Positions 26,314 through 34,948 of a DNA stretch of 64,000 nucleotides are shown here, one piece after another. The stretch spans positions 1-64,000 of the forward strand of contig CALRBF010000001.1 in NCBI GenBank assembly GCA_943354045.1, written 5' to 3'. The DNA comes from Parcubacteria group bacterium (GTDB lineage Bacteria > Patescibacteria > Paceibacteria > SW-4-49-11). Each line of letters begins with the position of its first letter. Positions within the stretch are counted from its first letter, which is position 1. The translations under genes were made by a program, and so were the position numbers. The notes beneath the pieces are model-generated. The model searched no databases, was not told the DNA's origin, and saw only the letters and a list, made by a program, of their open reading frames with translations.

Positions 26314-26914
26314 TGCTATCTTTGTTTGGATCTTTTTTATTGGGATCATAAGTATATGCATTATGTAATTCTACAGTTCTATTAGCTTCTGCAAATTGGA
26401 GAATAATGTCTTTGGCCTTATATGGATACGGCACATCATCAAAGAATAATATTTTTTGATCCGCGCCTGCAGTTTGTATCCGCACATCACCAAAATTCAA
26501 AATACTTGCAAAAAATCCATTTACAATAACTTCTATATCTTGAACATTACCAATATCTGCCTCGGAGACTTTACGATGAAAAAAATCAATCTGATCAATA
26601 GTAAGAACTCTTTGATTCGTGACAATATAAGCATCTAGATAATAATGTGTCCAAGTCAAAAATGCAGTATAAAAAACAAATAGAATAATAAGCATAATGA
26701 CAAAATCAAATACCGCACCTAAAAATGGCTCTTGTAATACTGGGATAGTATTAGGTAAGTATATAGATAATACAAATGTTATCAATAATAATATTCCACT
26801 GAATATATAAGGAGCAATAAGCAAAAATATAGATCTTCTAAAGACAATTTTTACAATTTCCCCTTGATGCTGACCTTTGAAATGAAGATTTTTCCCCGTA
26901 ACTCTATCAAACAT
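26276..26914 (-). CDS. PH-domain (YdbS-like) membrane protein
   Basis: The 212-residue protein has two central membrane helices (about 32-55 and 72-95) followed by a bacterial PH domain (YIVTNQRVLTIDQ.., DIGNVQDIEV, FGDVRIQTAG near residues 115-165) and a charged tail. Such proteins are common and mostly of unknown function. It starts 4 bases after a small membrane protein gene and overlaps the LTD gene start, forming a co-transcribed group. Confidence 0.82.
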   Translation of the reverse strand: MFDRVTGKNLHFKGQHQGEIVKIVFRRSIFLLIAPYIFSGILLLITFVLSIYLPNTIPVLQEPFLGAVFDFVIMLIILFVFYTAFLTWTHYYLDAYIVTNQRVLTIDQIDFFHRKVSEADIGNVQDIEVIVNGFFASILNFGDVRIQTAGADQKILFFDDVPYPYKAKDIILQFAEANRTVELHNAYTYDPNKKDPNKDSNDLDKTKKSPQN

Positions 26915-26918
26915 ATAT

Positions 26919-27122
26919 TTAATTTATATTAATAATGGCTTGAAGATTTCCATATAATAGCCCTAATAATATAATACTTCCTATACTATAAGCTATGGTT
27001 GTAATAATAGCAGTTCTCGTATTGAGTCCAAAAGCAAAAATATGATATAACAGCACAATACTCCCTATAATATAAGCTATTAATATGGCAAGATAGGCGA
27101 TAATAAATAATTGTGCTGACAT
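26919..27122 (-). CDS. Small two-helix membrane protein
   Basis: Sixty-seven residues, nearly all hydrophobic, with two membrane helices (about 5-28 and 38-62). No recognised family. It begins 4 bases after ruvB and precedes the PH-domain gene by 4 bases, so it belongs to the same transcript. Confidence 0.65.
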   Translation of the reverse strand: MSAQLFIIAYLAILIAYIIGSIVLLYHIFAFGLNTRTAIITTIAYSIGSIILLGLLYGNLQAIININ

Positions 27123-27126
27123 ATAA

Positions 27127-28134
27127 TTATATTAAAGTTTGATTGGTTGGTGGCAATTTATCAAAGTATTCATAGCAAAGTTTCGTCACCATACGCCCCT
27201 TTGGAGTTCTTTGCAATAATCCCTGTCTCATAAGGAATGGCTCATAAATCTCCTCTATGGTCACGGTCTCCTCAGCGGTTGAAGCCGCCAAAGTTGAGAG
27301 CCCCACTGGTCCCCCATTGAATATATTCATAATAGTCTCGAGAATTTTCCTGTCTCCCGCTTCCAATCCTTGCGCATCCACATCTAAAAGCTTAAATGTC
27401 TCATCTATTACCGGTTGATTGATAACTCCATTATTATGTACTTCTGCATAATCCCTCACTCGTTTGAGGAGGCGATTTGCGACACGCGGGGTATGCCTAC
27501 TTCTAATTGCAATATGCTGATACACCTCTGGGGAATCTGCCTTAACTGCAAGAATATTACTGGATCGCTTTAAGATATCAATAATATGATCTTGAGTATA
27601 AAAATCAAAACTATAAATATTCCCAAAACGACTCCTAAATGGTCCCGACAGAGACCCAAATTTGGTTGTAGCACCAATTAAAGTAAATTTCGGCAAATCT
27701 AGTCTTAGAGTTCTCGCAGAAGGTCCCTTGCCGACAATAATATCGAGGACAAAATCCTCCATGGCTGAATACAGAATCTCCTCTAAAGTCTTAGATAAGC
27801 GATGAATTTCATCAATAAACAATATATCCCCAGCCTCTATATTGGTAAGTATCGAAGCTAAATCTCCCGCTTTCTCGAGAGCAGGTCCCGAGGTAACTTT
27901 TAAATTAGACCCGAGATATTTGGAAATAAGATAGGCTAAACTTGTCTTACCAAGACCAGGAGGTCCATAAAATAAAAGGTGGTCCAAAGCCTCTCCCCGC
28001 TTCTGAGCTGCCTGAATAGAAATAGAAAGATTTTTTTTAATTTGATCTTGCCCAATATACTCTTCAAAAGTCTGTGGCCGCAAACTCTGATCTATACTAC
28101 TATCTTCCTGTATTTCTTTTGATGATGTAATCAT
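27127..28134 (-). CDS. ruvB: Holliday junction branch migration helicase RuvB
   Basis: Full-length 335-residue AAA+ motor that drives branch migration with RuvA. It shows RPQTFEEYIGQ, Walker A GPPGLGKTS near residue 61, Walker B LFIDEIHRL near residue 110, the arginine-finger region PFRSRFG near residue 170, and the C-terminal winged helix (GLLQRTPKGRMVT). RuvA and RuvC are not adjacent. A TATG-extended -10 (TATAAT) lies about 25 bases upstream of the ATG. Leads a unit continuing into small membrane proteins. Confidence 0.97.
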   Translation of the reverse strand: MITSSKEIQEDSSIDQSLRPQTFEEYIGQDQIKKNLSISIQAAQKRGEALDHLLFYGPPGLGKTSLAYLISKYLGSNLKVTSGPALEKAGDLASILTNIEAGDILFIDEIHRLSKTLEEILYSAMEDFVLDIIVGKGPSARTLRLDLPKFTLIGATTKFGSLSGPFRSRFGNIYSFDFYTQDHIIDILKRSSNILAVKADSPEVYQHIAIRSRHTPRVANRLLKRVRDYAEVHNNGVINQPVIDETFKLLDVDAQGLEAGDRKILETIMNIFNGGPVGLSTLAASTAEETVTIEEIYEPFLMRQGLLQRTPKGRMVTKLCYEYFDKLPPTNQTLI

Positions 28135-28197
28135 AGATTACGATACTTATATACTATTATTATAGCATATTTTTAGGGAGTTGTATAGATAAGTTAA

Positions 28198-29196
28198 TTA
28201 TAAAACTTCTATGGTACTGAGAATGGTGTGCATTAGGTTGTTTACTTTTTCTGAATTATCTTTCTCTATACCATTAAGACCAGGTATGCCAGTATTTTGA
28301 TAGTTAATAATTGCAAATTTATTACTGTCTAAAGTAAGAATAAACAGTTCTCTTTCTCTTGTTTGAAGATTTTTATTATCATCTACACCTAATATAGAAT
28401 TACATTTAATTAAATTAGTTGCTTGATTAGTATTATTCTGAACAATAAATGGGTTTTTAAATTGTTCAATCTTTTCTCCATCTAAACATAATGCTGTGAC
28501 TTCATCTAATCTTTTTTGTTTTTCTACTCTTGTAATAGTTGCTTTTACATTTGGTCCATTAAATTTTTCATCATATTCATATCCAGTAACTTGTTCTTCC
28601 GTCTCACAGTTTTTAGGAGTAGCAGTATATGAATATCCCATTCCTCCCTCTTCAATGATATCGTACTTACATGTGTTTTTTGAAAATATATTATAAATTT
28701 TATTATTATTAATTTCTGAGCTTTCAATAATACTTATTTCAATAGGGTTTAAATAATATCCTCCCCCTTCAGAAACACCACGTGGGTTAATTGATATAAG
28801 AGAGTCAATTTTTAATCTATAATTAGAAAACAAATCTGATTTATCAATACTAGCATCATATCTAAAGATATTATACTTCTGTGGCAAGCCATATATAGTT
28901 AAATTTATATTAGAAGTAGGAAATTTATATCGAATACCCGCATCACCTACTTTAAATTCTTTACTCTCCCACCCAGCTGTATCCACTTTAGTAATAGGAT
29001 AGTCTGGTAAATCTTCCTTTACAATTTCAGGTTGTTTTTCTACAATTGGAAGAGTTGTCACTACCGGTGTATCCTGCACTGGAATCTCAGCTATTGGCTC
29101 TCGGTTCATATCCCATAATAGATACCCAAATACTCCCAAGATTACAAATATTATCCCGAATCCGATTATTGTTAATTTATCTTTTTGCCAATTCAT
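28198..29196 (-). CDS. Membrane-anchored hypothetical protein
   Basis: The 332-residue protein has one N-terminal membrane helix (about 9-29), a Pro/Val-rich linker to about residue 70, and an extracytoplasmic domain with few motifs. I recognise no family. The pattern of two or more cysteines (CKYD.., NCETEE, CLDGE, KCNS) suggests possible disulfides outside the cell. A run of eleven G (on this strand) lies 46 bases upstream of the ATG in the presumed promoter. Confidence 0.7.
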   Translation of the reverse strand: MNWQKDKLTIIGFGIIFVILGVFGYLLWDMNREPIAEIPVQDTPVVTTLPIVEKQPEIVKEDLPDYPITKVDTAGWESKEFKVGDAGIRYKFPTSNINLTIYGLPQKYNIFRYDASIDKSDLFSNYRLKIDSLISINPRGVSEGGGYYLNPIEISIIESSEINNNKIYNIFSKNTCKYDIIEEGGMGYSYTATPKNCETEEQVTGYEYDEKFNGPNVKATITRVEKQKRLDEVTALCLDGEKIEQFKNPFIVQNNTNQATNLIKCNSILGVDDNKNLQTRERELFILTLDSNKFAIINYQNTGIPGLNGIEKDNSEKVNNLMHTILSTIEVL

Positions 29197-29242
29197 AATT
29201 TATGATTTAGGTTATTATATTTACTCATCTATAAGTATATTA

Positions 29243-29253
29243 CCCCCCCCCCC
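29243..29253. repeat. Homopolymer tract of eleven C
   Basis: Eleven consecutive C in AT-rich intergenic DNA, read as G11 on the strand of the downstream gene and directly followed there by TAATATACT, a -10-like sequence. Such tracts are slippage-prone. Confidence 0.85.
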
Positions 29254-29290
29254 GATTTTGTATAGAGTATTTATCCACAAATTATAACTT

Positions 29291-30118
29291 TTATTCTTTT
29301 AATTGTATCTCATATACTTGGGGCCAGAGTTTACCGGTTATGAATACGGTATTGGTACTGGCTTTATAGGCGATACCATTTAACTGAGCTATATTGGGGT
29401 CTTTCTCTCGTGTTTGTGAGACGATATCGGACAAATCCAATACCCCTATTATTTCCCCATTATCAGGATTAATTTTGACAATTTGATTAGTCTGATAAAT
29501 ATTAGCGTATACAAACCCTTGGATATACTCAAGTTCATTGAGAGAATTCTGAGCTATATTTCCTCGCTTTACTTCTAGAGTTTTTATTACCTTAAAATTT
29601 TCTGGGCTCAAATAGATCAACCTATTAGTTCCATCACTCATAATGAGATTTGTGCCATCATTGGTCAGTCCCCAACCTTCTCTACTCTCAAATTCAAAAG
29701 TCTGAATTTGCTCAAAAGTTTTGGCATCATAAACAAAACCTTTTTGATTCTTATAGGTGAGCTGATATATCTTATTATTGAGTATGGTACTCCCCTCTCC
29801 AAAATAGATGTCACGGTCAAGCTCCGCTTTAATATAAATATTACCTGTTTTCAAATCTAATGAACCTAAAACGGATTGCGTTTGGAGTAAATAGTCTGGA
29901 GAGCCAGTACTTTCATATAAGATATCCCCATCAAAAAATAGCCCCTGAGTATATGAGTTAATACTATGGGGATATTGATTAATTATCCTATATGAGAGAG
30001 ATAGTATTTGGGGGGATTGATTATGGTTAAAGCTCCTATAGCTAATAATACCCCAAAGTATAAAGACAAAAGATATAGCGATAAGAATAGCTATCTTTTT
30101 ACTATATAAATATTTCAT
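29291..30118 (-). CDS. Glutamine cyclotransferase (glutaminyl-peptide cyclotransferase, beta-propeller type)
   Basis: The 275-residue protein has an N-terminal membrane anchor (about 9-27) followed by the family pattern of plant/bacterial-type glutaminyl cyclases: SYTQGLFFDGD.LYESTG, GEGSTILNNKIYQLTYK, EGWGLTNDGTNLIMSDGTN, LNELEYIQGFVYANIY and LNGIAY, ending in TGKLWPQVYEI. These enzymes convert N-terminal Gln to pyroglutamate, often on secreted proteins. It starts 3 bases after the DUF1003 gene. The target here is unknown. Confidence 0.9.
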   Translation of the reverse strand: MKYLYSKKIAILIAISFVFILWGIISYRSFNHNQSPQILSLSYRIINQYPHSINSYTQGLFFDGDILYESTGSPDYLLQTQSVLGSLDLKTGNIYIKAELDRDIYFGEGSTILNNKIYQLTYKNQKGFVYDAKTFEQIQTFEFESREGWGLTNDGTNLIMSDGTNRLIYLSPENFKVIKTLEVKRGNIAQNSLNELEYIQGFVYANIYQTNQIVKINPDNGEIIGVLDLSDIVSQTREKDPNIAQLNGIAYKASTNTVFITGKLWPQVYEIQLKE

Positions 30119-30121
30119 GTT

Positions 30122-30667
30122 TTATTTTTCTATTTTCTTGAGAATAGTTTGTAATAATTCTAATTGTTGAGTCTGAATAGTATAGAGGCTTTTGATTTGC
30201 TCATCAAATAATAAATCAATTTTTTGATGAAGTCCCCTCACCTCAATTTCTGCTTTGAGATTAACAAGATAATCATTTTCTGCTCTTTTCCTATCTTTTT
30301 CTTCTTTACGATTTTGACTCATCATAATAATAGGAGCTTGCAGAGCCGCAATACAAGACAATACCAAATTCATCAGAATAAATGGATAAGGGTCAAATCT
30401 GAATACTCCCGTCATTACAATATTAAATATAATCCAAATTGCAAGCAAAGTTAAAAAAGTAATAATAAATTTCCAACTACCTCCAAATTGAGCTACTTTA
30501 TCTGATAAAGATTGTCCCCGGGTAAGTGTCTCCATAGGTGGATGGAGAAGATGTTTGAGAATAAGCCTCTCCTCTTTAATACTATCTTCTACAATAGTAT
30601 TAAGATCTTGTAAGTATTTTTTTTGCTCCTCTACAATTGCATTGATTTGTTTTTGATCTGGGCTCAT
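30122..30667 (-). CDS. DUF1003 membrane protein
   Basis: The 181-residue protein has a basic helical N-terminus, the LTRGQSLSDKVAQFGGSW motif near residue 50, two membrane helices (about 67-88 and 95-112), a PFILMNLVLSCIAALQAPIIMMSQNR segment typical of DUF1003, and a coiled-coil tail. Function of the family is unknown. First gene of a pair with the cyclotransferase. Confidence 0.87.
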   Translation of the reverse strand: MSPDQKQINAIVEEQKKYLQDLNTIVEDSIKEERLILKHLLHPPMETLTRGQSLSDKVAQFGGSWKFIITFLTLLAIWIIFNIVMTGVFRFDPYPFILMNLVLSCIAALQAPIIMMSQNRKEEKDRKRAENDYLVNLKAEIEVRGLHQKIDLLFDEQIKSLYTIQTQQLELLQTILKKIEK

Positions 30668-30706
30668 ATAATTTGTTATTAGTTGGCTTTATCATTCTCT
30701 CGCTTC

Positions 30707-30816
30707 GCTGTTCGAATGCAGGGACGTCGAGTTTCTAACTCTCCCCAAAACCCCTCGGTTTTGGTATTTCCGCCACGGGAAACTTTCGTTTCCCGACCCC
30801 TTCCTGTCCCTGCATT
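30707..30816. repeat. Hairpin-rich element duplicating the tRNA-Gln 3' end
   Basis: GCTGTTCGAATGCAGGGAC at 30707-30725 is an exact copy of 30852-30870, which includes the 3' acceptor and T-stem half of the tRNA. AATGCAGGGAC (30715-30725) also pairs perfectly with GTCCCTGCATT (30806-30816). Between these arms lie two more perfect hairpins: CCAAAAC/GTTTTGG (30745-30764) and CGGGAAAC/GTTTCCCG (30776-30795). The whole could fold as a three-way junction, followed on the plus strand by a T-run. GC content is far above the local background. No coding frame fits. Confidence 0.7.
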
Positions 30817-30855
30817 TTTAAAGAAAACTAATTGTTTAAATGCAGAGACTTGCTG

Positions 30856-30926
30856 TTCGAATGCAGGGACTCGAACCCCAATTGCTGGTGCCAGAAACCA
30901 GTGTCCTACCGTTAGACGACATTCGA
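30856..30926 (-). tRNA. tRNA-Gln (anticodon CUG)
   Basis: The minus strand folds as a cloverleaf: acceptor TCGAATG/CATTCGA (7 bp), U8, D-stem GTC/GAC with a GG-containing loop, anticodon stem CTGGT/ACCAG around loop TTCTGGC (anticodon CTG), and a T-arm with TTCGAGT. The CCA end is not encoded. The anticodon reads CAG (Gln). Confidence 0.93.
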
Positions 30927-30979
30927 TTTACAATTGTTAGTATACCTTATTTAGGTACACTATTCAAGAATACTATATA

Positions 30980-31798
30980 CTATTTAGCTTTTTTACTCGT
31001 TTTTGTTTTGGACTTAGTCTGAGATTTTTTGGGTTTTATTAATGTTTGTCCAATGGTAAGAGTATACGGAGCATCTATATCATTTGATTTAGCAAGTTCT
31101 TTCCAACTCACATCAAAAGATTCAGCCACTGTTTCTATTGTATCTCCAACTTGCACAATATAATCATTTTCTGTACTTTCTTTAGATGGAATATGTAGGA
31201 CTTGCCCTGCTACAAGAGTATATGGGGCAAATATATTGTTAGCTTTAGCAAGAGTCTTCCAATCTAATCCTAATTGCTTTGCAATAGTATCAATAGTATC
31301 ACCTACTGACACCATATATTCAGAATTAGATATAATATGAGTACTATTATCTAAATTAAGATGCAAATCAAAAGCAATAGACTCAATAGATGACCCTGAT
31401 ATAGTAGTTACTGATACTTCATTTGGCTGTGCCTGATCTATTGATTGTGTAGAATTTTGTGTATGAGTCAATGGAGCTGGAATAATAGTAATTCTCGGCT
31501 CTACTAGTGAATCCGGATGAACAAGATGTCCTGGGAATACCTTTATTTTTTGCCCAGATTCCACTGAATATGGAGCTTTTATTTTATTCACTCGAGCCAT
31601 AATTTTCCATGGAAGTCCTAATTTCTCAGATATACTTTCTAAATCCTCATCCTCACCTACAATATATTCCTCAGTCCATAGACGACGATATCTATATCTC
31701 AATAATACTCGTAAAAATACAAATAACCCAAAAACAATCAAAAGGGCAATGAGAATGACTAGCTGTATATTGGTATCTATATCTGTATAATATATCAT
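30980..31798 (-). CDS. LysM-repeat cell-wall-associated protein
   Basis: The 272-residue protein has an N-terminal membrane helix (about 11-31) and three LysM domains (near residues 45-90, 165-210 and 213-256). Each has the pattern Y.V..GD....IA...G..WK.LA..N.I..PY....GQ.L..P. It ends in a Lys-rich tail. LysM binds the glycan backbone of peptidoglycan, so the protein probably links membrane and wall. No catalytic domain is present. It is preceded by a region with no other gene. Confidence 0.92.
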   Translation of the reverse strand: MIYYTDIDTNIQLVILIALLIVFGLFVFLRVLLRYRYRRLWTEEYIVGEDEDLESISEKLGLPWKIMARVNKIKAPYSVESGQKIKVFPGHLVHPDSLVEPRITIIPAPLTHTQNSTQSIDQAQPNEVSVTTISGSSIESIAFDLHLNLDNSTHIISNSEYMVSVGDTIDTIAKQLGLDWKTLAKANNIFAPYTLVAGQVLHIPSKESTENDYIVQVGDTIETVAESFDVSWKELAKSNDIDAPYTLTIGQTLIKPKKSQTKSKTKTSKKAK

Positions 31799-32099
31799 AT
31801 GTTATTTTCATTCATTATATCATATTTCAATCTACTCTATATAAGTTATCCACAATAATACTGTTTATTGGTTCAAAAATTGAGGCTGATAATATTCCCC
31901 TCTCCACCTACGGTTTACCTACCGTAGGTAGGTCGATAAATTGAGGACTTTTGTCCCTCCTATATTTATTTAGGAGGTGGGTGCCATCGATAGACGGTGG
32001 GGTGAAAAAAATGCAAGATTGAAGGCTATCCTCCTCCGCCCTACGGGCAAGTCCCCAAGGGAGGACAGTATTTTCAGGGAGATATTATGTTCTTATATA
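31799..32099. other. Intergenic region with repeat and hairpins
   Basis: No gene seen. It holds the longer copy of the dispersed repeat (31944-32004), a hairpin CCTACGG/CCGTAGG at about 31910-31929, and a GC-rich patch near 32025-32075 with inverted GGAC/GTCC-type segments. Confidence 0.55.
31944..32004. repeat. Dispersed intergenic repeat, long copy
   Basis: Same 30-base core and ACGGTGGGGTG end as at 370-410, but with 20 more bases (31974-31993) between them. The extra piece ends in TAG, the same three bases that end the core, so the short copy fits a deletion between TAG direct repeats. Confidence 0.75.
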
Positions 32100-32128
32100 T
32101 TGACATTTTTACTATTTTATGCTATAAT
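32100..32128 (+). promoter_or_regulatory. Perfect consensus promoter of the solitary gene at 32155
   Basis: TTGACA (32100-32105), 17 bases ending in the extended motif TATGC, TATAAT (32123-32128). Confidence 0.92.
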
Positions 32129-32154
32129 TATAACTCAAATTGAGGAGACTCAAA

Positions 32155-32472
32155 ATGCGTACAGAAGAACCCGTCGGTAATTTGGATGGCATATCCGAAG
32201 AACCATTGGGTAATCTTGATCCCAGAGCAAGTCTGCACGAAAACCTAAGAACGGTTCTCGAACAAGGCCCTTGCACACCATATGCCCTGGTCAAGAACCT
32301 CACCTACCAGCCTGGATTCCCCGATTTTGCACAAACCCGAGCATGGTTGTCACAATTTCTGGGAATTAAGATCCCAAACGACGAGACAGGTATTGTCGTT
32401 CTGGTCGGCGACGTCGTTCAGGTGGCAACAGAGACTCGGGACATTTTCCTTCGGGATCGTCCATATGAGTAG
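32155..32472 (+). CDS. Solitary small protein of unknown function, GC-rich
   Basis: The start is the ATG at 32155, preceded by the good Shine-Dalgarno GAGGAG at 32142-32147; such sites are rare in this window. The 105-residue product is soluble, with a helical core (LHENLRTVLEQ..PYALVKNL) that might be a small winged-helix-like domain, and ends with IVVLVGDVVQVATETRDIF. I recognise no family. Codon use (many C/G third positions) is unlike the AT-rich neighbours and suggests transfer. It is monocistronic: perfect promoter 27 bases upstream, terminator 28 bases downstream, convergent with the 5S gene. Confidence 0.82.
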   Translation: MRTEEPVGNLDGISEEPLGNLDPRASLHENLRTVLEQGPCTPYALVKNLTYQPGFPDFAQTRAWLSQFLGIKIPNDETGIVVLVGDVVQVATETRDIFLRDRPYE

Positions 32473-32500
32473 AAAGTCTACACCCAACCACAACCCTACC

Positions 32501-32528
32501 CCAGTCAGCAATGGCTGGGATTTTTTTT
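32501..32528 (+). terminator. Terminator of the solitary gene at 32155
   Basis: CCAGTCA/TGGCTGG stem closed by the GNRA tetraloop GCAA, followed by eight T. Confidence 0.92.
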
Positions 32529-32541
32529 ATAAAACAAAAAA

Positions 32542-32653
32542 GTCCTTGCAATGATCTACTTTCCCCACGAGGAGTATCATCGACTCACAGAGGCTTAACT
32601 TCTAGGTTCGGAATGTAACTAGGTGTACCCCTCTGTGATAAATCACAAGGACA
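32542..32653 (-). rRNA. rrf: 5S ribosomal RNA
   Basis: Terminal helix TCCTTG.../...CAAGGA, the conserved CCGAACC..GAAGTTAAGCCTC region and the loop E/helix IV part ending GGGGAAAGTAGATC are all present on the minus strand. It lies about 110 bases downstream of 23S and ends in a T-run. Ends are approximate to a few bases. Confidence 0.95.
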
Positions 32654-32667
32654 TTTTTGTTCTCGAA

Positions 32668-32698
32668 CATAAGATTATCTAAAAAAGATAATCTTATG
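32668..32698 (-). other. Perfect hairpin between 23S and 5S
   Basis: CATAAGATTATCT/AGATAATCTTATG forms 13 base pairs around an A5 loop (U5 in the transcript). Possible RNase III target or spacer structure in the rRNA precursor. Confidence 0.75.
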
Positions 32699-32711
32699 CT
32701 CCAGAATTGTT

Positions 32712-32726
32712 GTAAATTTAGGTAAA
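32712..32726 (-). other. 23S processing stem, 3' arm
   Basis: In the transcript TTTACCTAAATTTAC pairs perfectly (15 bp) with the arm at 36171-36185, bracketing the 23S gene as in RNase III processing stems. Confidence 0.85.
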
Positions 32727-32881
32727 GCAACACTACATAACCTTGAGTATCAATCAAAAGTTAAAAAGATGAGTTTTAGCGACATTAGTATCACTCGACT
32801 GAACACATTACTATGCTTACATCTGTGACCTATCAACGTGGTAGTCTTCCACGGTCGCATGAGCTACCTAATCTTGAGTAC

Positions 32882-32914
<33 letters not shown>

Positions 32915-33101
32915 AGACCAAACTTAGCTACCCAACAGTGCCATTGGTATGACAGCTGGTACACCAGAGGTTTGTTCATCCCGGTCCTCTCGTACTAGGG
33001 ACAAATTCTCTCAAGTAGCAACGCCTACAGAAGATAGAGACCAACCTGTCTCACGACGGTTTGAACCCAGCTCGCGTGCCCCTTTAATTGGCGAACAGCC
33101 A

Positions 33102-33132
<31 letters not shown>

Positions 33133-34090
33133 GGACGAGCCGACATCGAGGTGCCGAACCTGGCCGTCGCTATGGACGCTTGGGCCAGACTAGCCTGTTA
33201 TCCCCGGGGTAACTTTTATCTGCTGATCTTCCACCTTTCTACAAAGGATGGTCGGTTCACTAAGTTCCACTTTCGTGACTCAACTAAAGTACCCATTTCT
33301 AAAAGAAACACATACAATAGAGGTGTAATGAAAACCATTACAGCGCGACATACACGTCTTGCAGTAAAGCTAGCTTATGCCTTTGCACTATCTCCCGAAT
33401 TTCCATATCGGGATAGCTAACCTTATAAACACCTCCGTTACTTTTTAGGAGGTGAGCGCCCCACTCAAACTACCCACCAGGCACTGTCTCTCATAGTATT
33501 AGTATGAGGTTAGTATTCTCATAAATCAAGGGTGGTATCTCACTGGCGACTCCTTCTTGTCTAGCGACAAGCTATCAAAGTCTCCCACCTATTCTGAACA
33601 AAATAAACAAAAATACAATACCAAGCTATAGTAAAGCTCCACGGGGTCTTCTCGTCTTTCTGTAGGTAAACGGCATCTTTACCGTTATTGCAATTTCACC
33701 GGGCAGTTGGTTGAGACAGTTTCCCAGTCGTTACTCCATTCAAGCGGGTCTGAATTTACCAGACAAGGAATTTCGCTACCTTAGGACGATTATAGTTATC
33801 GCCGACGTTCACTGGCGCTTCGGACAGTCAGCTTTCACTGCCATCGTTAACGTTCCAGCACTGGTCAGGAGTCACCCCCTATACTTCCTTCTTGTGAAGT
33901 TAGCAGAGAGCTGTGTTTTTGATAAACAGTCGCTGGGAATCTTTAGCTGCGGCCTATATTGCTATAGGCAGACCTTATCCCGAAGTTACGGTCGCTGTTT
34001 TGCCGAGTTCCTTAACCAACTTTCACCCGTTCACCTTGGTCTTCTCGACCTACCCACCTGTGTCGGTTTTCGGTACGGTCGACAATGGAT

Positions 34091-34175
34091 TCCCTCCCTA
34101 GTTTTATCTACAATAGACTTTTAGATTTTATAATATAAATATTATTGTCTATATCTAAACAAAACTAGGGAGGGA
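34091..34175 (-). other. Short insert hairpin in 23S rRNA
   Basis: TCCCTCCCTAGTTTT and AAAACTAGGGAGGGA are perfect 15-base complements, continued by ATAGAC/GTCTAT inside, around an AT-rich loop. In E. coli the region just 5' of the GTACC..ACCGACACAGG segment (about helix 58-59) is much shorter. It looks like a helix extension or a small intervening sequence. Confidence 0.7.
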
Positions 34176-34669
34176 CATAGTGGCTTTTCTTGTCACCTTG
34201 GGTCTCTTATATTGAATTCTCTCGCGAGTCTTCTTTATGCGTTTTTCGGGCTTTAATGACTCCAAAGATTTGCCTCAGAGTCAGCTCTACAGAAACACAT
34301 ATGCCTCAATCCATTAAGACACATAAAATACCATGATGCGTCCCCACATTTACAAGCCATTGCCGGTACAGGAATATTAACCTGTTGTCCATCGGCTACC
34401 TCCGTTTCCGAAGTTAACCTTAGGCCCGACTAACCCCCCGATGATTATCATTGCGGAGGAATCCTTAGGATTTCGGTGGCTCAGAATTTAACTGAACTTG
34501 CGGTTACTTATTCCAACATTCTCACTTCCTTGCGCTCCACCAGCCCTCACGGGTCCAGCTTCAGTGCACAAGGAACGCTCTCCTACCATTATAATACTAA
34601 TAAATTAATATATAATCCGTAATTTCGGTACTACACTTGAGCCCCGTTACATTTTCAGCGCATATTTTC

Positions 34670-34948
34670 CTATCCCTCCTCAGTTCTGGGATCGAGCAAG
34701 CTATTTTTAACTCGCTCCATCAACTGATATTTGGCACTCCCATGAGATTTTAGTCTCTTTTCTCTTATCAATGCATCTTTTTTGATTCGATACACTTCAA
34801 AGTATATGAGTGTCCATTGACCTTTATGTTTTTTCGTATACTTACTCTGCCTAGAATTATGTTCTTCTAATCTTTTTTTGAGATCTTTAGTACTCCCTAT
34901 ATAGAGAGTATAATCTGTAGAGTTTTGAATAAGATATACTATATACAT
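34670..34948 (-). CDS. GIY-YIG-domain protein encoded in the 23S insert
   Basis: The 92-residue protein is a single minimal GIY-YIG domain: VYLIQ near residue 4, LYIGSTKDLKKRLEEHN (catalytic Tyr and Arg) at about 15-31, LIYFEVY, and REKRLKSHG with the metal-binding Glu near residue 63. It resembles stand-alone YhbQ/UPF0213-type proteins. It is read in the rRNA sense, starts in tatATG context, and its last residues (DPRTEEG) and stop codon are encoded by the inverted repeat that closes the insert. It may be the nuclease that made the element mobile; whether it is translated from the rRNA precursor is unknown. Confidence 0.82.
   Translation of the reverse strand: MYIVYLIQNSTDYTLYIGSTKDLKKRLEEHNSRQSKYTKKHKGQWTLIYFEVYRIKKDALIREKRLKSHGSAKYQLMERVKNSLLDPRTEEG

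Noticed and set aside
32282..32554. Overlapping plus-strand 90-residue frame at the solitary gene
   Set aside because: It runs through the terminator hairpin and into the 5S region; the 32155 frame fits promoter and Shine-Dalgarno.
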